Positions 9,655-18,798 are shown, counted from the first letter of the stretch. The stretch: DNA of 64,000 bases from CAIQPS01 sp963843455 (GCA_963843455.1 CAWJKE010000006.1:124001-188000); one strand, 5' to 3'. Notes: generated by a model not told the origin, from the sequence alone. Made by a program: numbers and translations.

Positions 9655-9766
9655 GGCCGGGGAAGAAAGGAGGCGAGAGACGGAAGCGGCCCCTCAGCTT
9701 TCGGTCTCTCTTGACTAGGGAGCACTCGCCTCCCACGCCGGGCGGCCTCGCTCTTCTTCCCGGCCC
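9655..9766. repeat. Nested imperfect inverted repeats in the gap after modC (possible terminator)
   Basis: The 238-base gap 9567-9804 contains GGGGCCGGGGAAGAA (from 9653) pairing with TTCTTCCCGGCCC (9754-9766), GGAGGCGAG pairing with CTCGCCTCC further in, and an inner near-perfect hairpin GAGAGACGGAAGC against GCTTTCGGTCTCTC. On the minus strand the inner hairpin is followed by a pyrimidine-rich stretch, so it could terminate modC transcription. The extent of nesting is unusual for a plain terminator. I saw no T-arm or CCA that would make it a tRNA. Confidence 0.45.
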
Positions 9767-9804
9767 GCGGGGCCGCCATTCTCTCCTCTGACGAGGACGG
9801 GCTG

Positions 9805-10990
9805 CTAGGATGCCCTTCGCCTTCTTCGTGAGGTACTCGCTTCTTCGGGCACGGCCGCCCTCACGGGGGGTCGTTCCTCGTGCAGTACCCGGAGCCCCTC
9901 GAAACGCAAGCGTGATGCGTACGGGCGAGCCTTCGTGGATGTCGAGGGACTTGTAGAAGTACGTCGCTCCCCGGGCTTCGAGCTCGTGCCCGTTCTCGAG
10001 CAGGAGGCGGATGACCTGCATTCGCGGCCTATCCTCGATGTTCGTGATGCGGGCGGGCAACTGGTTGATGGACAGTCCGCCGAGGGCCGCTCGGTCGCTG
10101 TAGAGCAGTTTGACGTCCTCAGGCGCGATGTAGACCGGCACGGTATCGCCCACGGAGCAGGGTTGCGGTGGGGCGTACAGCCGAACGCCCTCCCAATCCA
10201 GGCCGATGCCGTCGGCGCTCGCGCTGGTGACCCGGGCGTGGAAGATGTTGCGTATGCCCAGTGCTTTTGCGGCGCTCATCGTCGCGGGCCTGTGGAACAC
10301 TTCTTCCACCGCGCCGACTTGCTGCAGCTGCCCGTCCTGCAGTACGGCGAGGCGGTCTCCTAGGGCGAAGGCATCCTCTATGTTGTGGGTCACACAAATG
10401 ACGATGAGCCGCCTCTCGATTTGGAGGGCGCGAAGGTCGGATCTCAGCCGCTCGCGTAGGCCCGGGTCGAGCGCGGAGAAGGGCTCGTCCAACAGGAGGA
10501 CGTCTGGATCGCGGGCCAGGGCACGAGCTACGGCGACTCGCTGGCGCTGGCCTCCCGACAACTGATCGGGGTACCGATCGGCCATGTCGGCAAGCCCCAT
10601 CTTGGAGACGAGAGTGGTGGCCCGCTCCAGTCCCTGTCCGTCCCGCCCGAGCGCGTAGCGGACGTTCCCAAGCACGGTCAGGTGCGGAAACAGGGCGTAG
10701 TCCTGGAACACGTACCCGATCCCCCGCTTGCGGGCAGGCACGTTGATGTGCGCTCCCTCCGACCCCTTTCGAAAGAGGGCCCGATCGCCGAGGACAATCT
10801 CCCCCCGGTCGGGGGCGACAAGACCGGCGATGGACTCGAGTGTCATCGATTTGCCGGCGCCCGACGGCCCGAACAGCACTAGCACCTCTTCCTCCACTCT
10901 GAGGCGGAGATCGAGGGTGAACGAGGGCAGTTCGCGATGGATGTCAAGCGAGAGATGGTGTCCGCTCACCGGCCCTCCTGCCCCCGTCAT
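9805..10990 (-). CDS. modC: Molybdate-type ABC transporter ATP-binding protein (one frame break)
   Basis: ABC ATPase with Walker A GPSGAGKS at 41-48, Q-loop in VFQDYALFPHLTV, signature LSGGQ 144-148, Walker B ending in DEP 168-170, switch His202, then a TOBE-like C-terminal domain. The sequence style is ModC. ATG 10990 follows AAGGAGA; an upstream extension in the same frame is not protein-like. One extra base near 9911 (in ACGCTTGCG) throws the last 34 codons out of frame. Reading across it gives a natural end (RFEGLRVLHEERPP...) at TAG 9805-9807 and 395 codons. No modA or modB is adjacent. Molybdate supply fits the many Mo enzymes in the window. Confidence 0.85.
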
Positions 10991-11112
10991 GCAAAGTCTC
11001 CTTCGGCACCGCTCGGTTATCCGGCAAAGAGTATAACGCCAAGCCTCCCGTCTTGCAGGATTAGCCGGCCCGGCAGAGAAAGGGTGCGCAACCGGAAAAC
11101 CACCCAGACGTT

Positions 11113-11186
11113 CTCCGCCCTCCTCTCCAGAGGGCGGAGCCCTTTGACCCCCCTCCTGCTCCGCCCCTCCTGTGCAAGGGCGGAGC
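11113..11186 (+). other. Two tandem hairpins upstream of the UGA-containing redoxin gene
   Basis: CTCCGCCCT (11113-11121) pairs with AGGGCGGAG (11131-11139). GCTCCGCCC (11158-11166) pairs with GGGCGGAGC (11178-11186) and is followed by TTTCTT. The two stems share the GGGCGGAG core. On the plus strand the second resembles an intrinsic terminator, and the only plus-strand gene it could affect is the one starting at 11245, so a leader attenuator is possible. The rest of the modC-redoxin gap (10991-11244) shows a TATACT-like -10 for modC and nothing else I can support. Confidence 0.4.
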
Positions 11187-11244
11187 TTTCTTGCTGGCGG
11201 TGTGTGCGCCCGAACCGTCATAATGGCGCCGAGGAGGAGAGACG

Positions 11245-11727
11245 ATGCCCCGAGTTTCCATCGACGTACCAGGACCAGACTTCGAGCTTACCGACTACCG
11301 CGGCCAGGCCTTCCACCTGGCCGACCTGAAGGGCGAGCGGAACGTGCTTCTCGTTTTCAACCGAGGGTTCATGTGACCGTTCTGCCGCCGGCACATGGCG
11401 CAGTTGCGCCAGGACCATGAGAAGTTCGTCGAAAGGCGGACTGCTGTCGTGGTGGTGGGCCCGGAGGACGCCAAGGCTTTCGCGCGCTATTTTTCGGACA
11501 ACCACCTGCCCTTCGTCGGCCTACCGGATCCGGAGCACCGGGTGCTCAAGCTATACGGTCAAGAGATCAAGCTGTTCAAGTACGGGCGGATGCCGGCCCA
11601 GGTCTTGATTGACAAAGCCGGGGTGGCGCGGTTCGTGCACTACGGCCACGACATGAGCGACATCCCCAGCAACGAAGAGATCCTGGAGCTGATCGACGGA
11701 CTCAACATCGAGCGACCCTCGGAATGA
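11245..11727 (+). CDS. Selenocysteine-containing AhpC/TSA-type redoxin (UGA at codon 44)
   Basis: ATG 11245 follows GAGGAGGAGA. The frame reads through TGA at 11374-11376 and continues to TGA at 11727: 160 residues including Sec44. Residues before the UGA (PGPDFELTDYRGQAFHLADLKGE, VLLVFNRGFM) and after it (PFCRRHMAQLRQDHEKF, then VVVVGPEDAKAF, RMPAQVLIDK) form one continuous thioredoxin fold of the AhpC/TSA group. The redox motif is U-P-F-C where homologues have C-P-F-C. A hairpin 19 bases downstream (11396-11411) fits a bacterial SECIS. The role is probably thiol-dependent peroxide or disulfide reduction in the cytosol. The selA/selB/selC genes are not in this window, so decoding is inferred. 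Read naively the gene is split in two. Confidence 0.82.
11396..11411 (+). promoter_or_regulatory. Candidate bacterial SECIS hairpin
   Basis: TGGCGCA (11396-11402), GT, TGCGCCA (11405-11411) forms a perfect 7-bp stem with a minimal apical loop; opening the top pairs gives loop CAGTTG with the GU that bacterial SECIS apices carry. It begins 19 bases after the UGA, inside the coding region, as bacterial SECIS elements do. SelB binding is inference. Confidence 0.6.
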
Positions 11728-11756
11728 CCGCGCGGAGAGCGGAATGACCGCGCGGA
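11720..11756 (+). repeat. Short tandem direct repeat (period 20)
   Basis: CGGAATGACCGCGCGGA occurs at 11720-11736 and again at 11740-11756, spanning the stop codon of the redoxin gene and the gap before the MFS gene. It is probably a local slippage duplication that also duplicates the TGA stop context. No function is apparent. Confidence 0.7.
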
Positions 11757-11763
11757 CGGCGCA

Positions 11764-13212
11764 ATGAAGCCCACCTACGAGACCGAGCTGCAGCGGCGCC
11801 GCTGGTACGCGCTGGCGATCATGTCCATCGGGTCGTTCATGACCCCGTTCGACGCGAGCATCGTCGCCGTCGCTCTGCCGGCCATGGGCGCCGACCTGCA
11901 TCTGAGCTATTCGCAGGGTCTGTGGGCCCAGGCGGCCTACCTGCTGGTGGCGAGCATGCTGCTGATCCCGGTGGGGAGGCTCGCCGACTCGCGGGGACCG
12001 GTCAGTTACAACCTGCTGGGGACTGCGATCTTCGCCGTTGGTTCCATCGTGGCGGGGCTCGCGCCGGGTGGCTCTCTGATGATCCTTGGGCGGTGCATCC
12101 AAGGCGCGGGGGGAGCGTTCATGTTCTCGACCGCGGCCGGGATCATCACCGCGGCCTTCCCGCCGACGGAGCGGGGCCGCGCCCTGGGACTCAACGTCAC
12201 CGCCGTGTATGTGGGGCTCACCCTGGGTCCGGTAGTCGGGGGCCTCATAGTCGGCAACGCGAGCTGGCGGTGGATATTCTTCATCAACGTGCCCATCGCG
12301 GCCGCCACGATCCTCGCCGGCTGGACGCTCCTGCGGGCCGAGCGGCGTGATCGCGGGCTCCGGCAATCACGGCCGGTCCCTATCGACTGGGCCGGAGCGG
12401 GGTTGTTGGGAGCAGCCTTGGTCGCCCTGTTCGTCCCGCTGACGTACTCGCCCCTGTGGGGCTGGGGGAGCGCCACGACCATTGTCCCGCTCGCGCTCGC
12501 CGCCGTGTTCCTTGTCGCCTTCGTGCTCGTGGAGGATAGGGTCAAGGAGCCGATGCTCGATCTGGACCTGCTCAGGAAGAACCGGGTGTTCGCGGCGAGC
12601 AATTCAGCCGCGCTGCTCAACTACATGGCCGTGTTCGCCGTCACTACTCTTACGGCGGTGTATCTGGAGATCGTCCACGGATTCTCGGCCCAACAGACCG
12701 GCCTGCTTCTGCTCATGCAGCCGGTGCTGATGGTCGTATTGTCGCCATTCACCGGCCGCCTGTCGGACAAGGTGGGTTCCCGCGTCCTCGCGGCCCTCGG
12801 CATGGTCCTGGTATCTGCCGGCATGGTGCAACTCGCGTACGCTTCGAGTTCCACGGGGCGGCTCCTGATCGCGCTCGCCACGATCGGCCTGGGCATGGCC
12901 GTATTCAGTGCCCCGAACATCTCGGCGGTCATGGGCTCTGTCGACCGCTCTCAGTTGAGCCTCGCCTCCGGGTTCCTGGCGACGATGAGGTTCACGGGCC
13001 AGGGGCTCTCCGTTGCCGTGCTCGGTGCGATCGCCGCCTGGAAGCTGGGGCCCGCGGGGGGCCGGGTGATCCTGCTTGGCGAGTCGGCGGGAGCGTCGAG
13101 CGTGTCCGCCTTCGCCGACGGGTACCAGACGGCCATGTTGGTCGGCGCCGCCTTCGCGCTGGCCGGGGCCGCCCTATCGTGGGTGGCCAGCTCGGAGCGC
13201 CTTCGCCGCTGA
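11764..13212 (+). CDS. MFS transporter, DHA2 (14-TM) type
   Basis: 482 residues, almost entirely membrane segments. The N-terminal half has FMTPFDASIVAVALPAMGADL in TM1, GRLADSRGP in loop 2-3, GRCIQGAGGAFM, and the antiporter motif C region LTLGPVVGGLI. The second half repeats the fold with FTGRLSDKVGSR. This is the proton-driven multidrug/solute exporter group (EmrB/QacA type). Substrate unknown. It follows the redoxin gene by 36 bases that hold a small direct repeat and converges on the antiporter gene. Probably efflux of aromatic or toxic compounds; that is inference from family only. Confidence 0.88.
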   Translation: MKPTYETELQRRRWYALAIMSIGSFMTPFDASIVAVALPAMGADLHLSYSQGLWAQAAYLLVASMLLIPVGRLADSRGPVSYNLLGTAIFAVGSIVAGLAPGGSLMILGRCIQGAGGAFMFSTAAGIITAAFPPTERGRALGLNVTAVYVGLTLGPVVGGLIVGNASWRWIFFINVPIAAATILAGWTLLRAERRDRGLRQSRPVPIDWAGAGLLGAALVALFVPLTYSPLWGWGSATTIVPLALAAVFLVAFVLVEDRVKEPMLDLDLLRKNRVFAASNSAALLNYMAVFAVTTLTAVYLEIVHGFSAQQTGLLLLMQPVLMVVLSPFTGRLSDKVGSRVLAALGMVLVSAGMVQLAYASSSTGRLLIALATIGLGMAVFSAPNISAVMGSVDRSQLSLASGFLATMRFTGQGLSVAVLGAIAAWKLGPAGGRVILLGESAGASSVSAFADGYQTAMLVGAAFALAGAALSWVASSERLRR

Positions 13213-13217
13213 GGCCG

Positions 13218-14555
13218 TCACAGGAAGAAGACGGCGGTCACCACTAGGAGGATAGGCACGAGCACCGCCAGCGAGTAGCCCATGTAGCCAAAGAACGACG
13301 GCATCTTGAGGCCGGAGTGTTCGGCGATGGCCTTGACCGCAAAGTTGGGGGCGTTGCCGACGTAGGTCATCGCGCCCATCATCACCGCTCCGCAAGAGAT
13401 CGCGGCAAGAAGCTCGGTCGGGGCGACGCCCAAGCCGGGAATCAGCTGGGCGGAGGTCAGGGCGCCGACGGTAGCGGCCCCTGCCTGCCCCTGGGCCACC
13501 GAGGTGAACACCAGGTAGGTCGGCGCGTTGTCCAGAAACGACGAGAGACCCCCGGTCGCCCAGAAGTAGTGCCAGGGGACGGCCACGCCGAGCGAAGCAC
13601 CCTTGGCCTCGAGGAGTGCGAGAGCCGGGATCATAGTGGCGAAGATGCCGGCGAAGAGTACCGCCACTTCGACTATCGGGTGCCAACTGAAATGGTTGGA
13701 CGCCCGTGGTCCCTGGGGCCCGAACCGCACCGAGACGAGTGCCAAGACCACGAGGATGAGTTCACGGACAAAGGGGAAGGAGAAAGCCTCGCCCAGCTGC
13801 GTGAGCCGTCCGGAAAACACCACGGTGAGGATGACCAGCGCGAGCAGGACCACGTTGATGCCACCTTTGAGCCGCATCGGCACGTAGTCCTGCACGTCCA
13901 TCCGCAGCGCAGCCGCCGGCTCCTTGCGGTAGTAGCGGTATTCCACCGCCATATAGACCGCGACCACCAGGCCGACGACGAGGAGCCATTCGCGCCAAAG
14001 CCCCAGGGTCCAGCCGAACGGCACACCCCGGAGAAAGCCAAGAAAGAGCGGGGGATCTCCCAACGGCGTGAGCAGCCCTCCAACGTTGCTCACCGCGAAG
14101 ATGAAGAAGACGATGGTGTGTCGAACGTGGGTGCGCTCCGAGTTCGCTCGAAGGAGTGGCCGGATGAGCACCATGGAAGCGCCCATGGTGCCGATGAAGC
14201 TGGCCAGCACCGCGCCGGCGGCGAGGAAGCCGAGGTTATGCCGGGGAGTGGCGACCAGGTTGCCCGTCAGGTAGATGCCTCCCGAGATGGTGTAGAGGGC
14301 GAAGAGCATCACTATGAAGGAGACATATTCCTTGCTGGTGGAGCCGGTGCGGTCGAGGCCCAGATGGCCGAAGGCCGCGATCAGGTAGATCACGGTGGGC
14401 ACGCCAAGCACCGCGGCCACGATAGCCTTGTTGCGATTGCGGCCGAACCAGGATTCGGCGGCCAGGGGCAGGATGGCGACGGCAAGGAGCATGAGCGCGA
14501 AGGGGATGACAGCCCAGAATCCCAGCTGCGAGCCGAGTTCCATGCTTTCGTCCAC
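13218..14555 (-). CDS. CitMHS/NhaD-type sodium:proton antiporter family membrane protein
   Basis: 445 residues with about 12 hydrophobic segments. Motifs of the ion-transporter superfamily are VSNVGGLLTPLGDPPLFLGFL in the first half and LSSFLDNAPTYLVF plus MTYVGNAPNFAVKA in the second: the paired re-entrant loops of NhaD/CitMHS/ArsB-like proteins. It is likely a Na+/H+ antiporter or a dicarboxylate/sodium symporter; the conserved GDPP and DNAP favour the antiporter. It converges on the MFS gene with a 5-base gap. Regulation is not visible. Confidence 0.82.
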   Translation of the reverse strand: MDESMELGSQLGFWAVIPFALMLLAVAILPLAAESWFGRNRNKAIVAAVLGVPTVIYLIAAFGHLGLDRTGSTSKEYVSFIVMLFALYTISGGIYLTGNLVATPRHNLGFLAAGAVLASFIGTMGASMVLIRPLLRANSERTHVRHTIVFFIFAVSNVGGLLTPLGDPPLFLGFLRGVPFGWTLGLWREWLLVVGLVVAVYMAVEYRYYRKEPAAALRMDVQDYVPMRLKGGINVVLLALVILTVVFSGRLTQLGEAFSFPFVRELILVVLALVSVRFGPQGPRASNHFSWHPIVEVAVLFAGIFATMIPALALLEAKGASLGVAVPWHYFWATGGLSSFLDNAPTYLVFTSVAQGQAGAATVGALTSAQLIPGLGVAPTELLAAISCGAVMMGAMTYVGNAPNFAVKAIAEHSGLKMPSFFGYMGYSLAVLVPILLVVTAVFFL

Positions 14556-14580
14556 GAGACCCCCTCATCCTCTTGTCTGA

Positions 14581-14601
14581 CGCGCCCCTCACGTGGGCGC
14601 G
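14581..14601. other. GC-rich hairpin in the divergent gap before an SDR
   Basis: CGCGCCC (14581-14587), loop of seven, GGGCGCG (14595-14601). It lies in the 211-base gap 14556-14766 between the divergent antiporter and SDR genes. It may be an operator or simply GC-rich symmetry; I see no convincing promoter in this gap. Confidence 0.35.
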
Positions 14602-14766
14602 CGTAGCGTATCAACTTTGCCGTGGCGCGGTTCGACCTTTGGTAGCCCAACTAATGACGGGCGAGGGCCAAACGAAAGCTGGCCCGGCGCCCATCATCGA
14701 CATGTCACAATCGTCTTGGCATAGCTGCGTCCGGAAGGCCCAGTTTTCTCTCGTGGGGGGCAACCG

Positions 14767-15543
14767 ATGAGATTGGAAGGCAAGACCGCGCTGATCACCG
14801 GGGCCGGTAGGGGTATCGGTCAGGCCACGGCCCTACTCTTCGCGCAGGAAGGTGCCGACGTGGTCGCCGCCGATCTCGATCTATCGGAGGCCGAAGACAC
14901 AGCCGCGGCCGTCAAGAAGCTCGGTCGCAGGGCTATCGCCATAGCCGCTGATATTTCGAAACCCGATGAAGTATCCGCCATGGTTGACGGAGCATTACAT
15001 GTCTTCGAAGGCTTGGACATACTGGTCAACAATGCCGGGGTGGGCAAGGTGCCCGTCCGCAGCGCACTTGAATTGGAGGACCTGGAGGCTTGGGACAAAG
15101 TCATGGCAGTCAACGTGCGGGGTACGTTCCAATGCAGTCAGCTGGTGGCTCGCTGGATGACAACCCATGACGGTGGAAAGATCGTCAACGTAGCTTCGCA
15201 AACGGGAATAGCCGGGGTTCCCTACATCAACGCGTACGGTCCGTCCAAGGCTGCCGTCATCAACATGACACGCTCTTTGGCCGTGGAATGGGCGAAGTAC
15301 AAGATCAACGTGAATTGCGTGGCACCGTGCTGGACTCGGACTCTTCGCTTGGATGATGCATTCAAAGCAGGCTGGATATCGCCGGAAGAGATCCAGAAGA
15401 GATGCCCGATGGGACGTGCGGCGGAACCTGACGAGGTAGCAAAGGCCATCGCCTTCCTGGCTTCCGATGATGCCGGCTTCATCACTGGGGTCACGCTGCC
15501 TGTCGACGGCGGGTGGCTGGCTTACGGTTACCAGACAGTGTAG
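14767..15543 (+). CDS. Short-chain dehydrogenase/reductase (SDR)
   Basis: 258 residues. TGAGRGIG at 11-18, Asp-containing acceptor loop AADLD (favouring NAD), LVNNAG near 86-91, Ser144, Tyr157 and Lys161 in YGPSK. It ends with VDGGWLAYGYQTV. The gene precedes the Mo enzyme at 15588 by 44 bases and is probably co-transcribed with it and its Fe-S partner, so it may oxidise or reduce the product of that enzyme. Substrate not determinable. Composition is slightly less GC-rich than the neighbours, like the regulators at 18-28 kb. Confidence 0.85.
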   Translation: MRLEGKTALITGAGRGIGQATALLFAQEGADVVAADLDLSEAEDTAAAVKKLGRRAIAIAADISKPDEVSAMVDGALHVFEGLDILVNNAGVGKVPVRSALELEDLEAWDKVMAVNVRGTFQCSQLVARWMTTHDGGKIVNVASQTGIAGVPYINAYGPSKAAVINMTRSLAVEWAKYKINVNCVAPCWTRTLRLDDAFKAGWISPEEIQKRCPMGRAAEPDEVAKAIAFLASDDAGFITGVTLPVDGGWLAYGYQTV

Positions 15544-15587
15544 GACCTTCTTCACCCACGCCGAGCGAGCAGCAGGATGGAGCGCCG

Positions 15588-17832
15588 ATGATCAAGGACG
15601 AGGGCGGACAGATCTACCGAATGGGTGGTTGGTCACCGGGCTGCGGTTGCCACGGTGGCTGCGGCCTGGAATTCCACGTCAAGGACGGCAAGGTCACAAA
15701 GGTGGAGGGCGATCCCGAGCATCCCTGGTATCAAGGGCGTGTCTGCCCGCGGGCTCTGGCGCTGACCCAGTACATCTACCACCCTGACCGGCTCAGGCGT
15801 CCCTTGAAGCGAGTGGGGGAGCGGGGAGAGGGCAAGTGGCAGGAGATCTCCTGGGACGAGGCGTTTGACATCTGCGAGACGCGGATGCGGGAGATCGCCG
15901 ACAAATGGGGCCCCGAATCGATGGTGTTCTCCCAGGGGACCGGGCGGGATGCCGGCGGCGCGGTCTCCCTTCTCGCCTACTCCTACGGAAGCCCCAACTG
16001 GACCATGTTCGGTCTCTCCGGCCACTCCTGCTTCACCCCCCAACTCTCGGCCGGTTATGTGACGCAGGGGGAGTTCACCCTCCCCGACGCGGCCCAGTTC
16101 TTCCCCGAACGCTACGAAAGCCCCGATTACGTCTCGCCCAAGTGCACGGTGGTCTGGGGTTGTTCGGTCAACCGGGGCTGCGTCAACCACTACTGGTCCG
16201 ACCACTGGTTCATCGATCTCATGCGCCAGGGAGCCAAAGTCATCGTGATCGATCCCCGCGAGACCTGGATGGCCACCCGGGCCGATCTCTTCCTCCAGAT
16301 ACGTCCGGGGACCGACAACGCCCTCGCCCTGGCCATGCTGAACGTGGTGGTGACCGAAGACCTCGTGGATCACGCGTTCATCGACGAGTGGTGCCACGGA
16401 TACGATCAACTGGCCGAGCGGGTGGGACAGTTCACGCCGGAGTGGGCCGAGCCCATCACCTGGATCCCGGCCGAGAAGATCCGGCAGGCCGCCCGGCATG
16501 TACGCGAGCGGTCCCGCCGGCATCGAGATCGGCCGCCCGGTGGAGGGCGTTCCCGAAGGCAACGAGGCCATCATGAACATCCACCGGCTTATCGCCATCA
16601 CCGGCAACCTGGACGTGCCCGGCGGCAGCGTCATCTGCCGTCCCGCCTACGGGGTCACCACCTACCCGTACTCCACCGAGGAAGTCATCCAGCTCTACGG
16701 AGCGGAGTTGCACGCCAAGTTGAGCGAGAAACGCATCGGGGCCGACAAGTACCCGCTGGTGAAGAATTTCCGGGCCTGGGCTCAGGAGGACGTCCTCATC
16801 GAGCAGATGGAGACGGGAGAACCCTACGAGATCCACGGCCTCTGGAGCCAGGCCAACAACTGGCTGGCCAACCAGGCTCAGGACGTGAAGCGCCACTACG
16901 AGGCCGCCAAGAAGCTCGATTTCAACGTGGTCGTGGACCTGTTCATGACCCCCACCGCCCACCTGGTGGCCGATGTCGTCCTTCCCGCGGCCAGTCTGCC
17001 CGAGAAGGATTCGCTCTACTGCATCGGGGGGCCGCTCAACATCATCCACAAGATCATCGATGTCCCCGAGTGCAAATCCGACTGGGAGATCAACTTCACC
17101 CTGGCCAAACGCTTCAATCCCCAGGCGGTGCCCTGGGGAAGCGTCCGGGAGATGCTCTCCGACCGGATGAAGCCGTCCGGCTACACGTTCGAGCAGATGA
17201 TCGACAAGGTCTGGGATCTTGCCCCCGAAGGTCATCCCTGCGGAAGCCGTCCGTACCGTCGTTACGAGAAAGGGCAGCTCCGCCCCGACAAGAAGCCGGG
17301 CTTCCGCACCCCCACCGGCAAGGTGGAGCTCTACTGCACCAGGTTCGAGGAGTGGGGCCTCGATCCGCTCCCCTACTACCGGGATCTGGAGCCCGAGAGC
17401 GAGGAGGGGACCCCCGAGGTCTTCAAGGAATTCCCTCTCGTCATGATGACGGGGCGGCGTTCTCCCGTGCTCTTCCACAGCGAACACCGGCAGATCCCCT
17501 GGCTGAGGGAATGCGACCCCGATCCTCTCGTGGAGATGAGTCCCCAGACCGCGAGCGAAAAGGGCATCAAGGATGGCGATTGGGTGCGCATCGAGGGGAC
17601 GATGGGGAGCTTCAAGCGGATGGCCAAGGTCACTCCGATGATCCATCCCAAGACCATCATGGTTCCTCACGCTTGGTGGCTGCCCGAAGAGAAGGGCGAC
17701 AACGCGAACCCCTACCGGGTCTGGGATCTGAACTGCAATCAGCTCATCCCCATGGGCTACAACGATTCCTCGGGCTTCGGCGGCGGACCCCTGTCGTACA
17801 TGCTGTGCCGAGTGTCGAAGTGCGCCGACTGA
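15588..17832 (+). CDS. Molybdopterin (bis-MGD) oxidoreductase, DMSO-reductase superfamily (one frame break)
   Basis: ATG 15588 with GGAG upstream. The N-terminal Fe-S motif is CGCHGGC (Cys19/21/25) with a fourth Cys53 in GRVCPR; the first spacing (C-x-C) is shorter than the usual C-x2-C. Then come a bis-MGD core (ISWDEAFDI, IDPRETWMATRADL, RPGTDNALALAML), a probable Mo-ligand region near GHSCF, and a C-terminal MGD domain (SPQTASEKGIKDGDWVRI). One extra base near 16497 (CCCGGCATG) splits it; corrected length is 748 codons. It belongs with the acetylene hydratase/polysulfide reductase-like branch and has a cytosolic look (no Tat signal). Its Fe-S partner follows at 17857. The substrate is unknown; a hydroxylation, dehydroxylation or hydration of an aromatic or alkyne is possible. 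Confidence 0.82.
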
Positions 17833-17856
17833 CAGGCGCTGGAAGGAAGAATCTAG

Positions 17857-18183
17857 ATGCCGCGTGACGGACTGTTAATAGAGTACGAGTACTGCACCGG
17901 GTGCCAGTCCTGCGTGGTGGCCTGCAAGCAGGAGCACGGCTACCCCGTAGGCATAGGCGGGATCAAGCTCAACGAGATCTACACGGAGGGGGAGAGGCTA
18001 CGCATAGACTACTTGCCCTTCCCGACCAAGTACTGCGATCTATGCGCGGGCAGAGTCGCGAAGGGAGAAAAGCCGGCCTGCGTCAAGGCCTGTCAAGCGG
18101 CCACCATGTGGTACGGCGATCTGGCCGCTCTTGCAGAGCTGATGCAAGACAAGCCCCATTCCGCCCTGTTCACGCCGAGATAA
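17857..18183 (+). CDS. Small 4Fe-4S electron-transfer subunit
   Basis: 108 residues. Cys clusters CTGCQSCVVAC near the start and CDLCAGR...PACVKAC in the second half give two or so 4Fe-4S sites of the DmsB/NrfC type, but the protein is about half the usual length. It begins 24 bases after the Mo enzyme and is presumably its electron-transfer partner. Such short partners accompany cytosolic Mo enzymes in strict anaerobes. No signal peptide and no membrane segment, so electrons go to or from a soluble carrier. Confidence 0.8.
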   Translation: MPRDGLLIEYEYCTGCQSCVVACKQEHGYPVGIGGIKLNEIYTEGERLRIDYLPFPTKYCDLCAGRVAKGEKPACVKACQAATMWYGDLAALAELMQDKPHSALFTPR

Positions 18184-18294
18184 CGCCGCATCCCGCCGCC
18201 CGTCAGATAGAATGGCACAGGGGTCATCGGGTGCGCCACGTGCTCGCGCAGAAGCTCCCGAGCGCTCGAAAGCTGGCAAGGATAGGCGGATTGA

Positions 18295-18798
18295 ATGCCC
18301 GGCGAACATCAGCTACCTCTTCCGGACGAGTACTTCAAGCTTTGGATACTCATCGCTCAGACCAAAGATGGGCTGTTGCGGGCGCGGGAAAGGGACTACG
18401 CGCGATACGGCATCAGTAATGAGAGACGGGCTGTTCTGTACATCATTCAGAACAACGGCGGGCGCGCCACGCCCGTCGAGATAGCGCGGGACCTTTTTCG
18501 AGAGCTTCATTCCGTCACCGAGATGCTCAAGAGGATGGAGAAGGACGGACTGATAGTGAGATACAAGGGTTCCGGCAGGTCAAAGGTAGAGGTGGAGCTG
18601 ACCGATGAGGGGCGTGACGTGTTCGATCAATCGCTCCACAACGAGACTGATAAACGGATCTTCTCCGTTCTAACGCCCAAAGAGCGCGAGCGGTTGGCGT
18701 CGTCCCTGTGGAAAGTGAGACGCCAAGTACTGCAGGACCTTGGTATTCCGGAATGGCACCTCCATCTTCCACTGGACCCTGGCGGCGGAGAGCGGTGA
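18295..18798 (+). CDS. MarR-family transcriptional regulator
   Basis: 167 residues with a winged helix at about 40-115 (ISNERRAVLYIIQNNGG, then TPVEIARDLFRELHSVTEMLKRMEKDGLI, and wing YKGSGRSKVEVELTDEGRDVF). It is a close paralogue of the protein at 25589, sharing even the C-terminal LQDLGIPEWHL. Its stop overlaps the GTG start of the response regulator (GTGA), which is an unusual coupling of one-component and two-component regulators. The gap 18184-18294 shows no clear site. The repeated 24-bp element at 20811 and 24501 is a candidate target for one or both paralogues. Confidence 0.88.
   Translation: MPGEHQLPLPDEYFKLWILIAQTKDGLLRARERDYARYGISNERRAVLYIIQNNGGRATPVEIARDLFRELHSVTEMLKRMEKDGLIVRYKGSGRSKVEVELTDEGRDVFDQSLHNETDKRIFSVLTPKERERLASSLWKVRRQVLQDLGIPEWHLHLPLDPGGGER

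Noticed and set aside
9653..9766. Possible tRNA-Sec (GGAAGAA pairing with TTCTTCC, a TCA nearby, close to a selenoprotein gene)
   Set aside because: There is no TTCGA-type T-loop, no proper anticodon loop with U before UCA, and no CCA end on either strand; the symmetry is better read as a hairpin set.
9563..11221. A 552-residue ABC protein
   Set aside because: Both ends are not protein-like; the start at 10990 has a good ribosome-binding site, and the true C-terminus is in another frame after one extra base.
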